NCBI RefSeq assembly: GCF_001983935.1
Contig: NZ_CP017641.1
Coordinates: 620,001 to 684,000, forward strand
Origin: Fuerstiella marisgermanici
Lineage (GTDB): Bacteria > Planctomycetota > Planctomycetia > Planctomycetales > Planctomycetaceae
DNA: 64,000 bases
Direction of reading: 5' to 3'
Shown: one piece after another, positions 8,601 to 17,256 of the stretch
Numbering within the stretch: position 1 is the first letter of the stretch
Layout of the letters: every line of letters starts with the position of its first letter
Notes under the pieces: model-generated
What the model was told of the DNA's origin: nothing
What the model saw: only the letters and a program-made list of their open reading frames with translations
The model's database searches: none
Program-made: the position numbers and the translations under genes

Positions 8601-10388
8601 ATGAGGACAACAGGATCGAGTCAGAGAAGTCAGCAATGTCTGCGAGGTGCCGCGTACAAAGTGCTGGTCGCTTTTTGCAGCGCCGCGGCTTTGGGGGTTC
8701 AGGTCGGGTGTCAACAAACCAGCGAGGATCCATCGCAGCGTTCCAAAGCTGTCCCGCTGTTTCGGGAAGTAGCTGCGAGCAGAGGGATCGACTGGATCCA
8801 TAATGCTGGCCCTCACGACGATTTCCCTATGCCTCAGATAATGGGCAGCGGCTGTGCCCTGTTTGATGCCAATGGGGACGGCCTGCTGGATGTACTGCTG
8901 GTGCCGGGGCACTGTCCGCCAGAGTCGCTGCAGGAGGAGAACTCACAAGTTCGGACTGCTGTCCCTCTGTTCCTGCAATCCCAGGATGGAATGTTCGTGG
9001 AACACACCGGCCAATCCGGGATGGTGATTCGTGGTTTCGGCATGGGGGCCACCACTGGCGATATCGACAACGATGGAGATGTCGATGTATTGCTTACGAC
9101 TTCGACCGGCCCACTCTTGTTCACCAACAACGGCGATGCGACTTTCGAGGATGTTACAGGTGCAGCGGGAATCGAATCTTCCCGCTGGAGTGCGGCGGCC
9201 GCCTTTACCGACTACGATCGCGATGGGTGGCTTGATCTTCTGGTCGTCAACTATGTTGACTATTTCCCAGGAAGCATCTGCGAGGACGGTGTGGGCAATC
9301 GAGATTACTGTGGCCCGTTATCGTTCACCGGGACGACGGACCGGCTGTACCGCAATCTAGGCGCGGATGGTAGTCCCGGTGCGTTTCATGATGCGACGAT
9401 CCCGTCCGGGATTGTCACGGCTGTTGGCAAAGGGCTGGGTCTTATCTGTTCTGACTTAACTGGTGACGGGCGAATCGACTTCTATGTTGCCAACGACATG
9501 GAACCTAATCGGCTTTGGGTTCAGCAGGAGAACCTGACATTCGTAGATGAAGCACCAATCCGTGGCTGCGCAACAGATATTCATGGGCGTGCGCAGGCCA
9601 GCATGGGATGTGTGTGGACAGATCTGGACTCAGACGGGCGGAACGATATCTTGCTGACTCATTTGCGAGGAGAAAACAACACGGTTTATCGACAGGTCGC
9701 TCCAGGATTATTTGCCGATCAAACCGGGACCACTGGTTTAGGTGCCGCTTCACTTGATTTCACGGGCTTTGGCGTTGCGACTCCCGACCTTGATTGTGAC
9801 GGCTTCCTCGATGTGGTGATAGCCAACGGTCGCGTCAAGCGAGCTCCATTGTTGAATCCAGTTCCGGCGTCTTCTCATTGGGCTGAATACGCTGAGCGAA
9901 ATCAGATCTTTTTTGGGAGTAACGATGGTCTCTTCCAGCAAACATTGCCCCGCGACGAGCCGTTTACGAAAGATGCGCGAATTTCCCGGGGGCTGGCTAC
10001 CGGCGACATCGACAATGACGGTGACATTGATGTGCTGGTCGTTAATACGAATGGGCCATGTGAGATTTTTGAGAATATCGTGCCGAAGGCTGGTCACTGG
10101 TTGATGGTCCGAGCCATGGACGGTCGGAAGAAGCGAGACGCTGTGGGAGCAATGCTGACGTTAGTATGCAAGTCGGCCACCTGGCGGCGTGAAGTGCAGC
10201 CCAATTCCGGTTACCAATCCAGTCATGACGCCCGCGTTCACTTTGGCACTGGCGAGGAAACTGAATTCGAATATGTCGAGGTGGAATGGCCGGACGGGGC
10301 CTGCGAAATCGAAAGGTTTGAAGGCGGACCGCTGGACCGTCACATTCTCTTAATTCGTGGCAACGGCAGTCGAGGACCGGGTGGATGA
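8601..10388 (+). CDS. Membrane-anchored FG-GAP/ASPIC-UnbV beta-propeller protein 1
   Basis: A 595-residue exported protein. The ATG at 8601 lies 10 bases after ppk1 and leads into a hydrophobic segment ending in VQVGC, a weak lipobox, so a lipoprotein or membrane anchor is likely. At least seven calcium-loop FG-GAP/VCBS blades are visible, including DANGDGLLDV, DIDNDGDVDV, DYDRDGWLDLLVVNY, DLTGDGRIDF and DIDNDGDIDV. They are followed by an ASPIC/UnbV C-terminal domain (RDAVGAML, NSGYQSSHDARVHFG, VEWPDG). This is the architecture of animal CRTAC1 and bacterial UnbV relatives; no enzymatic activity is established for it. The stop overlaps the next gene's start by 4 bases (ATGA), so the products are probably made together. 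Confidence 0.88.
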   Translation: MRTTGSSQRSQQCLRGAAYKVLVAFCSAAALGVQVGCQQTSEDPSQRSKAVPLFREVAASRGIDWIHNAGPHDDFPMPQIMGSGCALFDANGDGLLDVLLVPGHCPPESLQEENSQVRTAVPLFLQSQDGMFVEHTGQSGMVIRGFGMGATTGDIDNDGDVDVLLTTSTGPLLFTNNGDATFEDVTGAAGIESSRWSAAAAFTDYDRDGWLDLLVVNYVDYFPGSICEDGVGNRDYCGPLSFTGTTDRLYRNLGADGSPGAFHDATIPSGIVTAVGKGLGLICSDLTGDGRIDFYVANDMEPNRLWVQQENLTFVDEAPIRGCATDIHGRAQASMGCVWTDLDSDGRNDILLTHLRGENNTVYRQVAPGLFADQTGTTGLGAASLDFTGFGVATPDLDCDGFLDVVIANGRVKRAPLLNPVPASSHWAEYAERNQIFFGSNDGLFQQTLPRDEPFTKDARISRGLATGDIDNDGDIDVLVVNTNGPCEIFENIVPKAGHWLMVRAMDGRKKRDAVGAMLTLVCKSATWRREVQPNSGYQSSHDARVHFGTGEETEFEYVEVEWPDGACEIERFEGGPLDRHILLIRGNGSRGPGG

Positions 10389-11743
10389 AAGCTGACCGGC
10401 CGGGTTCAACAAACGCAACGGCAACAGGAACGCATCGCGGCAGACGTTGGGCATGGTTTGCCGTACTAACAGTCGCTGTTTGCGCGGCAGGTGTGCTGTG
10501 CTGGCCGGACTCTGTTGATGTACCTCAAGTCGTGTTACCACACATGCACCCGGCTGTAGCTGAGCAGCTGGCTCGACAGCGTTCTCGCGTACTTGCCCAC
10601 GCTGAATCTGGTGAGGCATGGGGGGCATACGGAATGCTCTTGCATCAGCACCAACGTCTTCGCGAAGCACTGGTCTGTTTTCGCCAGGCAGCAATGCTGC
10701 AGCCGACCTCTGCAAAGTGGCCGTACTATTCCGCCGTGATTCTGGAACAGACCAATCCAGATGAAGCCCTGGCGCACTATCGAGATGCGATTCAGCGCGA
10801 ACCAGACTGCGTTGTGTGCCTGTTGCGCGCGGCGGAATTGCTGCTGACAAAAGGAGCCACGGAGCAGGCGGAAGAACTGCTCAATAGAGTTTCCGCACAG
10901 CCAGTGCCATCAGCGAGGGGCGTTCTCTTGAGAACGCGGTTGGCTCGCGTCAATCGGAATACAACTCAGGCCGAGGCCCTGCTGGAGCACGCTCGCCGGC
11001 AGGACATTTGTTCGAGTGAATTGCTGGTGGAAGCCGCCCGGGTTCAGCTTTTGGCTGGCAACCATGCGGCCGCTCAGCAACTGCAAAACCAGGCGACAAA
11101 ATTTCCAACAATAAAACTGATTGACAGCGATCCGTGGCTGAATGCCCTGGTGGAATTCGATGCAACCGGTGCGATGTCATCGGTCCAGGCAGATAGCATG
11201 CGTGAAAGCGGGCAGCTTAGGGAGGCGGCAGACCTGTTCGCGCGACTTGCAAGACAGTTCCCTGATCGCTCGCGGCCCGGCCTGAATCTCGCTCTCACGC
11301 TTGTAGAAGCCGGTAGCCTGGCACGCGCCGTCGAGCAACTGACCGTATTGAGCCAGCGTTTTCCTGATGACCCGCTGATCCACTTTCATCTTGGCTTTGC
11401 CCTGCTACAGACCGGAAACATCAATGCCGCAGAACTTGCAATGCTGGAAGCTGTCCGGCTGAAAGATGATTTTGGCACGGCCTGGGCAGCACTCGCTGAC
11501 ATCTATGGCCGCACGGATCGAAGTGACGCTGCGTTAGACGCTTTTGAGGCTGCCATCAATGCTAACCCGGAAGACGCTCATATCCATATATCCTTCGCAC
11601 AATTCCTTATTCAGGCGGAGCAATACGGAAGGGCACGAGAAATCCTGACCGTCACAAAGTATCTTGTGGCAGACGATCAACAGCGGATGTCGCAGTGGAG
11701 CCAGTTGGATGACCTGTTGAACCGCGGTCAGGCTCCAGAGTAA
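10385..11743 (+). CDS. Membrane-anchored TPR protein of the UnbV operon
   Basis: A 452-residue protein with an N-terminal basic stretch followed by one transmembrane helix (about residues 22-40), then helical tetratricopeptide repeats facing the periplasm. Repeat signatures can be read around HQRLREALVCFRQAAML, NPDEALAHYRDAIQ, and near the C-terminus around TGNINAAELAML and SDAALDAFEAAINANPEDA. TPR proteins are protein-binding scaffolds. The gene overlaps the preceding FG-GAP/UnbV gene by 4 bases and is followed 36 bases later by another. A separate gene at 17257-20193 joins a TPR half to an FG-GAP/UnbV half in one polypeptide, which suggests that this TPR protein binds its operon neighbours. 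The partner and process are unknown. Confidence 0.85.
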   Translation: MKADRPGSTNATATGTHRGRRWAWFAVLTVAVCAAGVLCWPDSVDVPQVVLPHMHPAVAEQLARQRSRVLAHAESGEAWGAYGMLLHQHQRLREALVCFRQAAMLQPTSAKWPYYSAVILEQTNPDEALAHYRDAIQREPDCVVCLLRAAELLLTKGATEQAEELLNRVSAQPVPSARGVLLRTRLARVNRNTTQAEALLEHARRQDICSSELLVEAARVQLLAGNHAAAQQLQNQATKFPTIKLIDSDPWLNALVEFDATGAMSSVQADSMRESGQLREAADLFARLARQFPDRSRPGLNLALTLVEAGSLARAVEQLTVLSQRFPDDPLIHFHLGFALLQTGNINAAELAMLEAVRLKDDFGTAWAALADIYGRTDRSDAALDAFEAAINANPEDAHIHISFAQFLIQAEQYGRAREILTVTKYLVADDQQRMSQWSQLDDLLNRGQAPE

Positions 11744-11779
11744 CCCAGTCTTGCTATTCGCATTGAGCCGTTTAGAAAT

Positions 11780-13720
11780 TTGCCTATCGGCAGTTCCGTT
11801 TTATCGGCGGTCGGGAGTCTTGCTTTGGGAAGTCGACGCAATCTTTCAATCCTCGTAGTTATGGGGCTGGTTGTTGCCTCACTGGTTGTCGGTGAAATTC
11901 GGCGACTCAGGCACCAGCACGATGCGAGTCGCAACGAACGAATCGTAAGCGATGCACCAGATTATGAGTGTGCCAAAGACCGCGCCGTCCGGGAGCCGCT
12001 CTTGACCTCCAGCGGAGATTGCTTCCGAGATATCACAGCAGAAGCAGGCCTTGATTTTCAGCATTGCGTCGGCCCACTTGGAACGTATTTTATGCCGGAA
12101 TCAACGGGAGCCGGCGTAGCCCTGCTGGACATCGACAACGACAGCCTTCTGGATTTGTATTTCATTAATAGTGGGCCATCTCCCGGCGTTCATCGCTCAC
12201 TGCCGGTCAGCCTTCCAACATGCAATCGAATGTTTCGGCAAACAGCAACCGCTACATTCGAAGACGTTACTGCAAAATCCGGGTTGGGCGACACTGGATA
12301 CGGTGGAGGAGTTGCGGTTGGCGACGTCGATAACGATGGCCGTCCGGATATCTACGTGACTAACTATGGGCAGGATTGCCTGTTTAAAAACAATGGTGAC
12401 GGAACCTTCGTGGATATCGCGACGATGAGCGGCATTATCGAACAGGAATGGGGCACCTGCGCCGCGATGTTTGACTACGACCGCGATGGCTGGCTGGATA
12501 TCTTCGTTGTGAACTACACGGCTGATCCGGAACATCACCATTCTGTCTCATGTGGTTTTCAGCATGGCATGGTCAGCTACTGCGGACCTCACAAATTTAC
12601 ACCCACTGTTGATCGCATCTACCACAATGAAGGACTGTCATCGAATACCCAATCTGTCAACTTTCGAGACGTCACGGACGACGCCGGTCTAGGTGCAGTG
12701 ACAACTTTTGGGTTTGGTGTGATCTGCGCAGATCTTACAGGGGATCACTGGCCTGACATTTTTGTGGCGAATGACGGTGATGCAAATCGACTTTGGGTTA
12801 ACGGAGGTGACGGAAAATTCACTGAGGAGGCGACGCTTCGAGGCGTTGCCTACAACAAGCACGGGATGCCGGAAGGTGGTATGGGAGTCGCACTTGGCGA
12901 TGTCAACGGAGACCTGCATCCGGATCTGGCCGTGTCTCACCTTTCTGGTGAAACGACCACGATCTACGAAGGCAATCAAAGCGGTCTGTACATGGACGCG
13001 ACTGAGAATTCGGGGGTTGATACGGCATCCAGGCGGCACACCGGCTGGGGAATGGCACTCGCAGACCTAAATTTGAACGGCCGACTGGATATGCCCCTTG
13101 TGCATGGATTGGTGATACCGTGCCATTCCGGATTTCCGTTTCATGGTGAGGATCACTTTCAGGTCAGAGACGACGTGATCACCGATGCAGAAGGCTATTG
13201 GTCATGGTACGCAGACGACAACATGTTGCTGATGGGACAGGCCGATGGTTCCTACGTAAACTCTCCACGGCAGGGCGGTGATTTCTGTTCCGTGCTGGCT
13301 TCGGGGCGGGGGCTCGGTTTGGGAGACATTGATGAGGACGGCGATTTGGATATGGTTGTCACCAACTGCGGCGGACAATCACGCCTTTACCGAAATGATC
13401 TGAAGCGGGTGGGAAACTGGCTGATAATCAGAGTTTTGACAGGCAACCCTGGTCGCAATGCTATCGGCGCTGAAGTAGTGGTCAATTCAGCAGGGCGTTC
13501 CTGGTCGTCCGCACTTGTTCCCCAAACCAGCTATCTTTGCAGTCACGATCAGCGGGTGCACTTCGGACTGGGGGACGTTGACTCCGTCGACTCAGTAACC
13601 GTAGTCTGGCCGGACGGTCCCCCGGAATCCAGTCGAGAAGTGTTTCACGGTTTTTCGACCAATCGCGTCATAACTCTCCGTCGCGGAGAAGGCAGTCCGT
13701 ACCAGAAAGACATTCCATGA
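11780..13720 (+). CDS. Membrane-anchored FG-GAP/ASPIC-UnbV beta-propeller protein 2
   Basis: Up to 646 residues with one N-terminal transmembrane helix (SILVVMGLVVASLVVG) and a periplasmic beta-propeller. FG-GAP calcium loops include DIDNDSLLDLYFIN, DVDNDGRPDIYVTNYG, DYDRDGWLDIFVVNY, DLTGDHWPDIFVANDG, DVNGDLHPDLAVSH and DIDEDGDLDMVVTN. The ASPIC/UnbV end is NAIGAEVVVN, QTSYLCSHDQRVHFG and VVWPDG. The start is unsure: 11780 is a TTG, and a TTG at 11825 has GGGAG 7 bases upstream and still keeps the helix. The protein is clearly related to the one at 8601 but much diverged. Its stop overlaps the following Amt-like gene by 4 bases (ATGA). The role is unknown. Confidence 0.86.
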   Translation: MPIGSSVLSAVGSLALGSRRNLSILVVMGLVVASLVVGEIRRLRHQHDASRNERIVSDAPDYECAKDRAVREPLLTSSGDCFRDITAEAGLDFQHCVGPLGTYFMPESTGAGVALLDIDNDSLLDLYFINSGPSPGVHRSLPVSLPTCNRMFRQTATATFEDVTAKSGLGDTGYGGGVAVGDVDNDGRPDIYVTNYGQDCLFKNNGDGTFVDIATMSGIIEQEWGTCAAMFDYDRDGWLDIFVVNYTADPEHHHSVSCGFQHGMVSYCGPHKFTPTVDRIYHNEGLSSNTQSVNFRDVTDDAGLGAVTTFGFGVICADLTGDHWPDIFVANDGDANRLWVNGGDGKFTEEATLRGVAYNKHGMPEGGMGVALGDVNGDLHPDLAVSHLSGETTTIYEGNQSGLYMDATENSGVDTASRRHTGWGMALADLNLNGRLDMPLVHGLVIPCHSGFPFHGEDHFQVRDDVITDAEGYWSWYADDNMLLMGQADGSYVNSPRQGGDFCSVLASGRGLGLGDIDEDGDLDMVVTNCGGQSRLYRNDLKRVGNWLIIRVLTGNPGRNAIGAEVVVNSAGRSWSSALVPQTSYLCSHDQRVHFGLGDVDSVDSVTVVWPDGPPESSREVFHGFSTNRVITLRRGEGSPYQKDIP

Positions 13721-15036
13721 TTTTGAATTGGAGCAATGAATTTGGAGCGGCTGGTGTCGCGATCTACGGACTTGTCACGTTGCTTCTGCTGGTAACGCTC
13801 GTGCCCGGCACGATTCTGGTCATAGGTGGACTTACCGGCACACCCCGAAGAAAACACAGTGTCGGGTGCTGGTTGTGCTTTTTTTCCGTGTCGAGTCTCT
13901 CTTGGTTTCTGCTGGTGTATAGTCTGGCATTTGCGTCCACGTTTGATCCCAATGAACCGAAAGCGGTGGCAGGCGCGCCAATGGGGATGAGCGAAATGAT
14001 CGAACAGAATGTAAACACCGTGGACCGACGGCATTTAATGGGCCGTGGCGGGTTCATCGGGAATCTGGATTTCGCTTTCTTTCGAACGTTGTCCCCGCAG
14101 GGAAACTCAGACCAGCCAATGTTTTCCTCCCGGCGCCCGTTTCACCAAATCCCGCACGCACTGTTTCAGGTATACCAACTCGCCATTTACCTGGCAGCGA
14201 CTGGCGCGATGGCGGTCGCGTTTCTCACGCGGTGGTCGTGGCTTAGATCTGGAACTGCTGCACTTGCCTGGGGAGCGGTCGTTTATGCACCGCTGGTGCA
14301 CTGGCTATGGGGTGATGGCTGGCTGAGTATGCAAGGCGCTTTCGATTTCGGGGGCGGGATGTTCTTCCTGATCGTCGGCTGTTCGCTTGCCGCGACATTG
14401 AAAGCAGAAACTCCAGCTTATCCATCAGTGACGAATTCACCGCCTGCCAGTGGCGACCAATGCATTCGTGCGGCAGCAATCACTTTGCTACTGGCGGGGG
14501 CGACGTTACTGAATACCACGTTCAGCCTGCCAGTGCCAGGCGTGCAGGCAGTCGCGTTGTTTAACGGTGTATCGTCCGTCGCGACCGCGTGTGCAGTATG
14601 GTGCGGTTTGTCCAGGCTCACTCAATCGGGGATTTCAAATAACACCGGCATACATGGTGCCATCGCAGGGCTTAGTGTGGCCTGCGGGGCTTCTGGCGTG
14701 ATCGTCCCAGTCTCCGGCTTGATTGTTGCGTTGGCCGGTGCCTCACTTGGTTTCGGCATTTCAGCGCTTGCGGCCAGGTTGCCGCAGCACAGAGGTGCAA
14801 TCATTTGCCTTGCCTGCATGGCATCACCGGCGGCGGTTGGGTTGCTCGCCACCGGGATCTTTGGCCATGAGAATTACGGAGTTCGCCACTGGAACGGGGC
14901 GACCATTTTCGGGCTTGCGGAGGGGAACATGTCTCAGTTGCCTGCTCAGGTACTAATGGTCGGCGTCGTTGCTGCGTCGGCTTTCGCGGGATCATATGTT
15001 ACCCGCTTCATCGGACAACGCCTTTCCCGACAATGA
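13717..15036 (+). CDS. Divergent Amt/Rh-like membrane protein without the twin-histidine pore
   Basis: A 439-residue polytopic membrane protein with about eleven hydrophobic segments. Three blocks match ammonium transporters: an N-terminal pair ending FLLVYSLAFASTF (Amt usually has WVLxGYSLAF), the central VYAPLVHWLWGDGWLS and GAFDFGGG (Amt has HWVWGGGWL and ALDFAGG), and the C-terminal LLATGIFG with GLAEGN. The aspartate of the DFxGG motif is kept (D210), but the pore histidine eight residues later is L218, and the second pore histidine aligns with M368. Ammonium conduction by the usual mechanism is therefore doubtful. The gene overlaps the upstream UnbV gene by 4 bases. It may be a repurposed channel, a transporter of another substrate, or a membrane anchor for the propeller/TPR proteins. 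Confidence 0.75.
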   Translation: MILNWSNEFGAAGVAIYGLVTLLLLVTLVPGTILVIGGLTGTPRRKHSVGCWLCFFSVSSLSWFLLVYSLAFASTFDPNEPKAVAGAPMGMSEMIEQNVNTVDRRHLMGRGGFIGNLDFAFFRTLSPQGNSDQPMFSSRRPFHQIPHALFQVYQLAIYLAATGAMAVAFLTRWSWLRSGTAALAWGAVVYAPLVHWLWGDGWLSMQGAFDFGGGMFFLIVGCSLAATLKAETPAYPSVTNSPPASGDQCIRAAAITLLLAGATLLNTTFSLPVPGVQAVALFNGVSSVATACAVWCGLSRLTQSGISNNTGIHGAIAGLSVACGASGVIVPVSGLIVALAGASLGFGISALAARLPQHRGAIICLACMASPAAVGLLATGIFGHENYGVRHWNGATIFGLAEGNMSQLPAQVLMVGVVAASAFAGSYVTRFIGQRLSRQ

Positions 15037-15048
15037 CATACGACACCA

Positions 15049-15088
15049 CGCGGCGGAGAGAGTTCCTGGCTTGAGCAATTCCGCCGCG
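15049..15088. terminator. Hairpin between convergent genes, possible bidirectional terminator
   Basis: A perfect 9-bp GC-rich inverted repeat (CGCGGCGGA and TCCGCCGCG) with a 22-base loop sits between the end of the Amt-like gene and the end of the minus-strand lipoprotein gene. It lacks a clear T-tract on either side, so intrinsic termination is only possible. Confidence 0.35.
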
Positions 15089-15100
15089 CGTCGATTCTCG

Positions 15101-15571
15101 CTACTGTCCCAGAAGTGCTCTGCCGGGCTCCTTCTTCTGGCTTCCACTACCGCTGCTGGTGAGTTTAATCTCAACGTCGGTAAGTCCTTCTGGCGGAACT
15201 GTGATCTCACTCGAATTGATTGCAGCGCCTTGTGCTGCGGCCATCATCGCTGAAGGATCTGTCGATGCTCCATCAGCCTCGCTCCCAAGGCTAATCGTGT
15301 AGCTGCCTGGAATAATTCCATCGCCCGTGACATATGTTGTCGCGGAAAATGATCCATCCGACTCCGTTTTCGCATAAGCGGTCCTGGCTCCTCCATCGGC
15401 GGCTTTAGGGACGAAGCTAATGGACGCATTGCCGCGAGGCTGACCGTCAACCAGAACTGTTCCGGTTAATGTCACCGTCTTTTCCTTCATGCCATCATCT
15501 CCGCCACCACAACCGATGACGGAAGTCGCTAGCAAAGTCGAAGCAATTAACACAGTCCGATAATACAACAC
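15101..15571 (-). CDS. Small secreted lipoprotein, carboxypeptidase-regulatory-like fold
   Basis: A 156-residue predicted lipoprotein. The GTG at 15571 is favoured because GGAG lies 8 bases upstream; a GTG at 15580 is the alternative. The signal sequence ends in a good lipobox (SVIGC), followed by a glycine/aspartate linker. The body has the pattern of small planctomycete proteins with a transthyretin/carboxypeptidase-regulatory-like beta sandwich: LTGTVLVDGQPRGNASISFVP, TESDGSFSATTYV and IIPGSYTISLG. Such proteins are usually found singly beside DUF1559 genes, as here, where one lies upstream on the same strand. The function is unknown; a surface or matrix role is inferred. The C-terminal 20 residues are low-complexity and charged. 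Confidence 0.78.
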   Translation of the reverse strand: MLYYRTVLIASTLLATSVIGCGGGDDGMKEKTVTLTGTVLVDGQPRGNASISFVPKAADGGARTAYAKTESDGSFSATTYVTGDGIIPGSYTISLGSEADGASTDPSAMMAAAQGAAINSSEITVPPEGLTDVEIKLTSSGSGSQKKEPGRALLGQ

Positions 15572-15740
15572 GAAAGGCACTCCAGTCTGAAAGTTAAATA
15601 ACCAGTTTGCGTCCGTACAATGCCCAAAACCTTGCCTAAGCGTCGAACGACACCGCTCGGGATTTTCCCGTTCGCCACATCAAAGCAGATGATTCAACAG
15701 GAACAGGTGACGCGAAAGCAACCGCAGACGGTGGCTGATT

Positions 15741-15779
15741 GTACGCACGCAACCGGTGTGCGTACTGCACACCGGTTGC
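15741..15779 (-). terminator. Interleaved hairpins downstream of the DUF1559 gene
   Basis: The 3' flank of the DUF1559 gene holds a perfect 13-bp inverted repeat (15749-15761 with 15767-15779, 5-base loop). Overlapping it is a second perfect 8-bp repeat, GTACGCAC/GTGCGTAC (15741-15748 with 15758-15765). The two stems are interleaved, so they either compete or form a pseudoknot. There is no U-run, so a terminator or RNA-stabilising 3' structure is inferred. Confidence 0.45.
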
Positions 15780-15815
15780 TGATGAGGGAACTATGAACAC
15801 TTCACTGACGTAGAA

Positions 15816-16895
15816 TCAGAAGTCGCCTGGAATTGGCTGGCCTGCTTCTGTTCCGCCGTTGAAAGTGTGCAAGGCAAACCACAGAGACGGTTGCTGTGCT
15901 CCCTGAATATTCTCGCTGATAAACCGCACCGCACCATCACCCAGCAGGAATTGACCTCCACCGGTGTGGACGGCGCTTGCTCCCGGCCAGTTGTTGTTAA
16001 TGCCGAAACATGCAAGGTAGGTCGGAGGGTGAGCGTACGGCGACGCTTTCCACCAGTAGCTTGCAGTCTGGCCATCGGGGCGGACCCAGGCACGTGTCTG
16101 CACCTGGCCGATTCCTCGTAGAGCTGCCGAGTCCATTACGTCACCATTGCTTCCGGTGTCGATCAGTGCACATCGAAAGACGCTATTCCGCGGCAAGTTG
16201 TTACGTCGAACACCGCCGTTTGCTTGATGGCTGGGAGCACCGGGACGTGGCATGAAGCCTGATGTCGAAACTTCCCCAACCATAATTGTGTTGGAAGTGC
16301 CGTCCTTGAATTCTGCGATCCGAGTTCCGGGGGTACCATTCTGGAACGGTCCAGACGCCCAGTGCGGACCACGGTAGTGCCAGTCCCAACCCATGTTGCC
16401 AGCGTAATTGGTATGGGCGATGTCGTGGGAAATTCCCGTTCCGCCTCCAAAGCCAGGATCAGATGGGCATTGCAACGCGGGAATTGTCTGAGACACGATC
16501 GGGTTGCCATTTGGCAGTGTCTGAAATGAGCTGGTCGCTGGGTCGAACATGGGTGCTGAAAAGTTGATCGAATCGTACAGTGACTGTTGCTCGAGATACG
16601 GCAGAATCATCGCAATCCATGTGTGATTGCGCGGCTGCGGGTTCGTGTTACCGGCACCTGCGTAGTGGACCATGATCTGAGTCGGCGGGAATCGGCTGTG
16701 CACATCGTGATAGTTGTGCAGCGCGAGCCCCAACTGTTTCAGGTTGTTTTTACACTGAGTTCTGCGGGCCGCTTCACGAGCCTGTTGAACGGCGGGGAGC
16801 AACAGCGCAATCAGGATCGCGATGATTGCAATAACAACCAGCAACTCGATCAGCGTAAACGCCGGACGTCGAGTTAACTTCAACGCACTTTTCAT
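15816..16895 (-). CDS. DUF1559 pilin-like secreted protein
   Basis: A 359-residue protein with a type IV pilin/type II pseudopilin N-terminus: a basic stretch, then FTLIELLVVIAIIAIL as the prepilin cleavage and hydrophobic helix, then AARRTQCKNNLKQLGLALHNYHD. The C-terminal GGGQFLLGDGAVRFISENI is the standard DUF1559 ending. The family is heavily amplified in Planctomycetes and its function is not established; pseudopilin-like assembly or surface location is inferred from the N-terminus. A strong Shine-Dalgarno (GGAGG, complement at 16904-16908) lies 8 bases before the ATG. The gene stands alone, with an inverted-repeat structure after it and a 361-base gap before it. Confidence 0.93.
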   Translation of the reverse strand: MKSALKLTRRPAFTLIELLVVIAIIAILIALLLPAVQQAREAARRTQCKNNLKQLGLALHNYHDVHSRFPPTQIMVHYAGAGNTNPQPRNHTWIAMILPYLEQQSLYDSINFSAPMFDPATSSFQTLPNGNPIVSQTIPALQCPSDPGFGGGTGISHDIAHTNYAGNMGWDWHYRGPHWASGPFQNGTPGTRIAEFKDGTSNTIMVGEVSTSGFMPRPGAPSHQANGGVRRNNLPRNSVFRCALIDTGSNGDVMDSAALRGIGQVQTRAWVRPDGQTASYWWKASPYAHPPTYLACFGINNNWPGASAVHTGGGQFLLGDGAVRFISENIQGAQQPSLWFALHTFNGGTEAGQPIPGDF

Positions 16896-17256
16896 AATTA
16901 CAACCTCCAGGAACAGAAAAAAGACACATGCGAAATTGCCGGAACAGGCGTTGCAGCTGTGCAGACGCCGATGAATGTTAGCCGACGTTCTTGACTGCCG
17001 CCGAATCCACGCTTAATAAAAGTAACGTTGAACAAATATCGGTGTCAACCGACGGGTTCTCCCCAATTTCCCGAGTGAAACAAATGTCGTAGCACAAATA
17101 GCTAACCAGTGGGGGATGTCGGTTTTGGTGCCAATGTGGTACTTGTTGCTTTCTGCTTGGTGGATTTATTATGCCAGTCTTGGGGGAGTGTGACTCGTTG
17201 CCTTGGCAGATTTTCGCATGCTCAATCGATTGCCGATTGAATCGATTGTACGCCCC
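16896..17256. other. Intergenic region upstream of the DUF1559 gene
   Basis: 361 bases without a credible gene. It holds the ribosome-binding site and presumably the promoter of the DUF1559 gene at the left end, and the hairpin after the TPR-UnbV fusion gene at the right end. No RNA gene or other structure was recognised. Confidence 0.6.
17223..17248 (-). terminator. Hairpin after the TPR-UnbV fusion gene
   Basis: A perfect 9-bp inverted repeat (CAATCGATT and AATCGATTG, 8-base loop) begins 8 bases beyond the stop codon of the minus-strand fusion gene. It is AT-richer than a classical intrinsic terminator and has no U-tract, so termination is only inferred. Confidence 0.35.
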
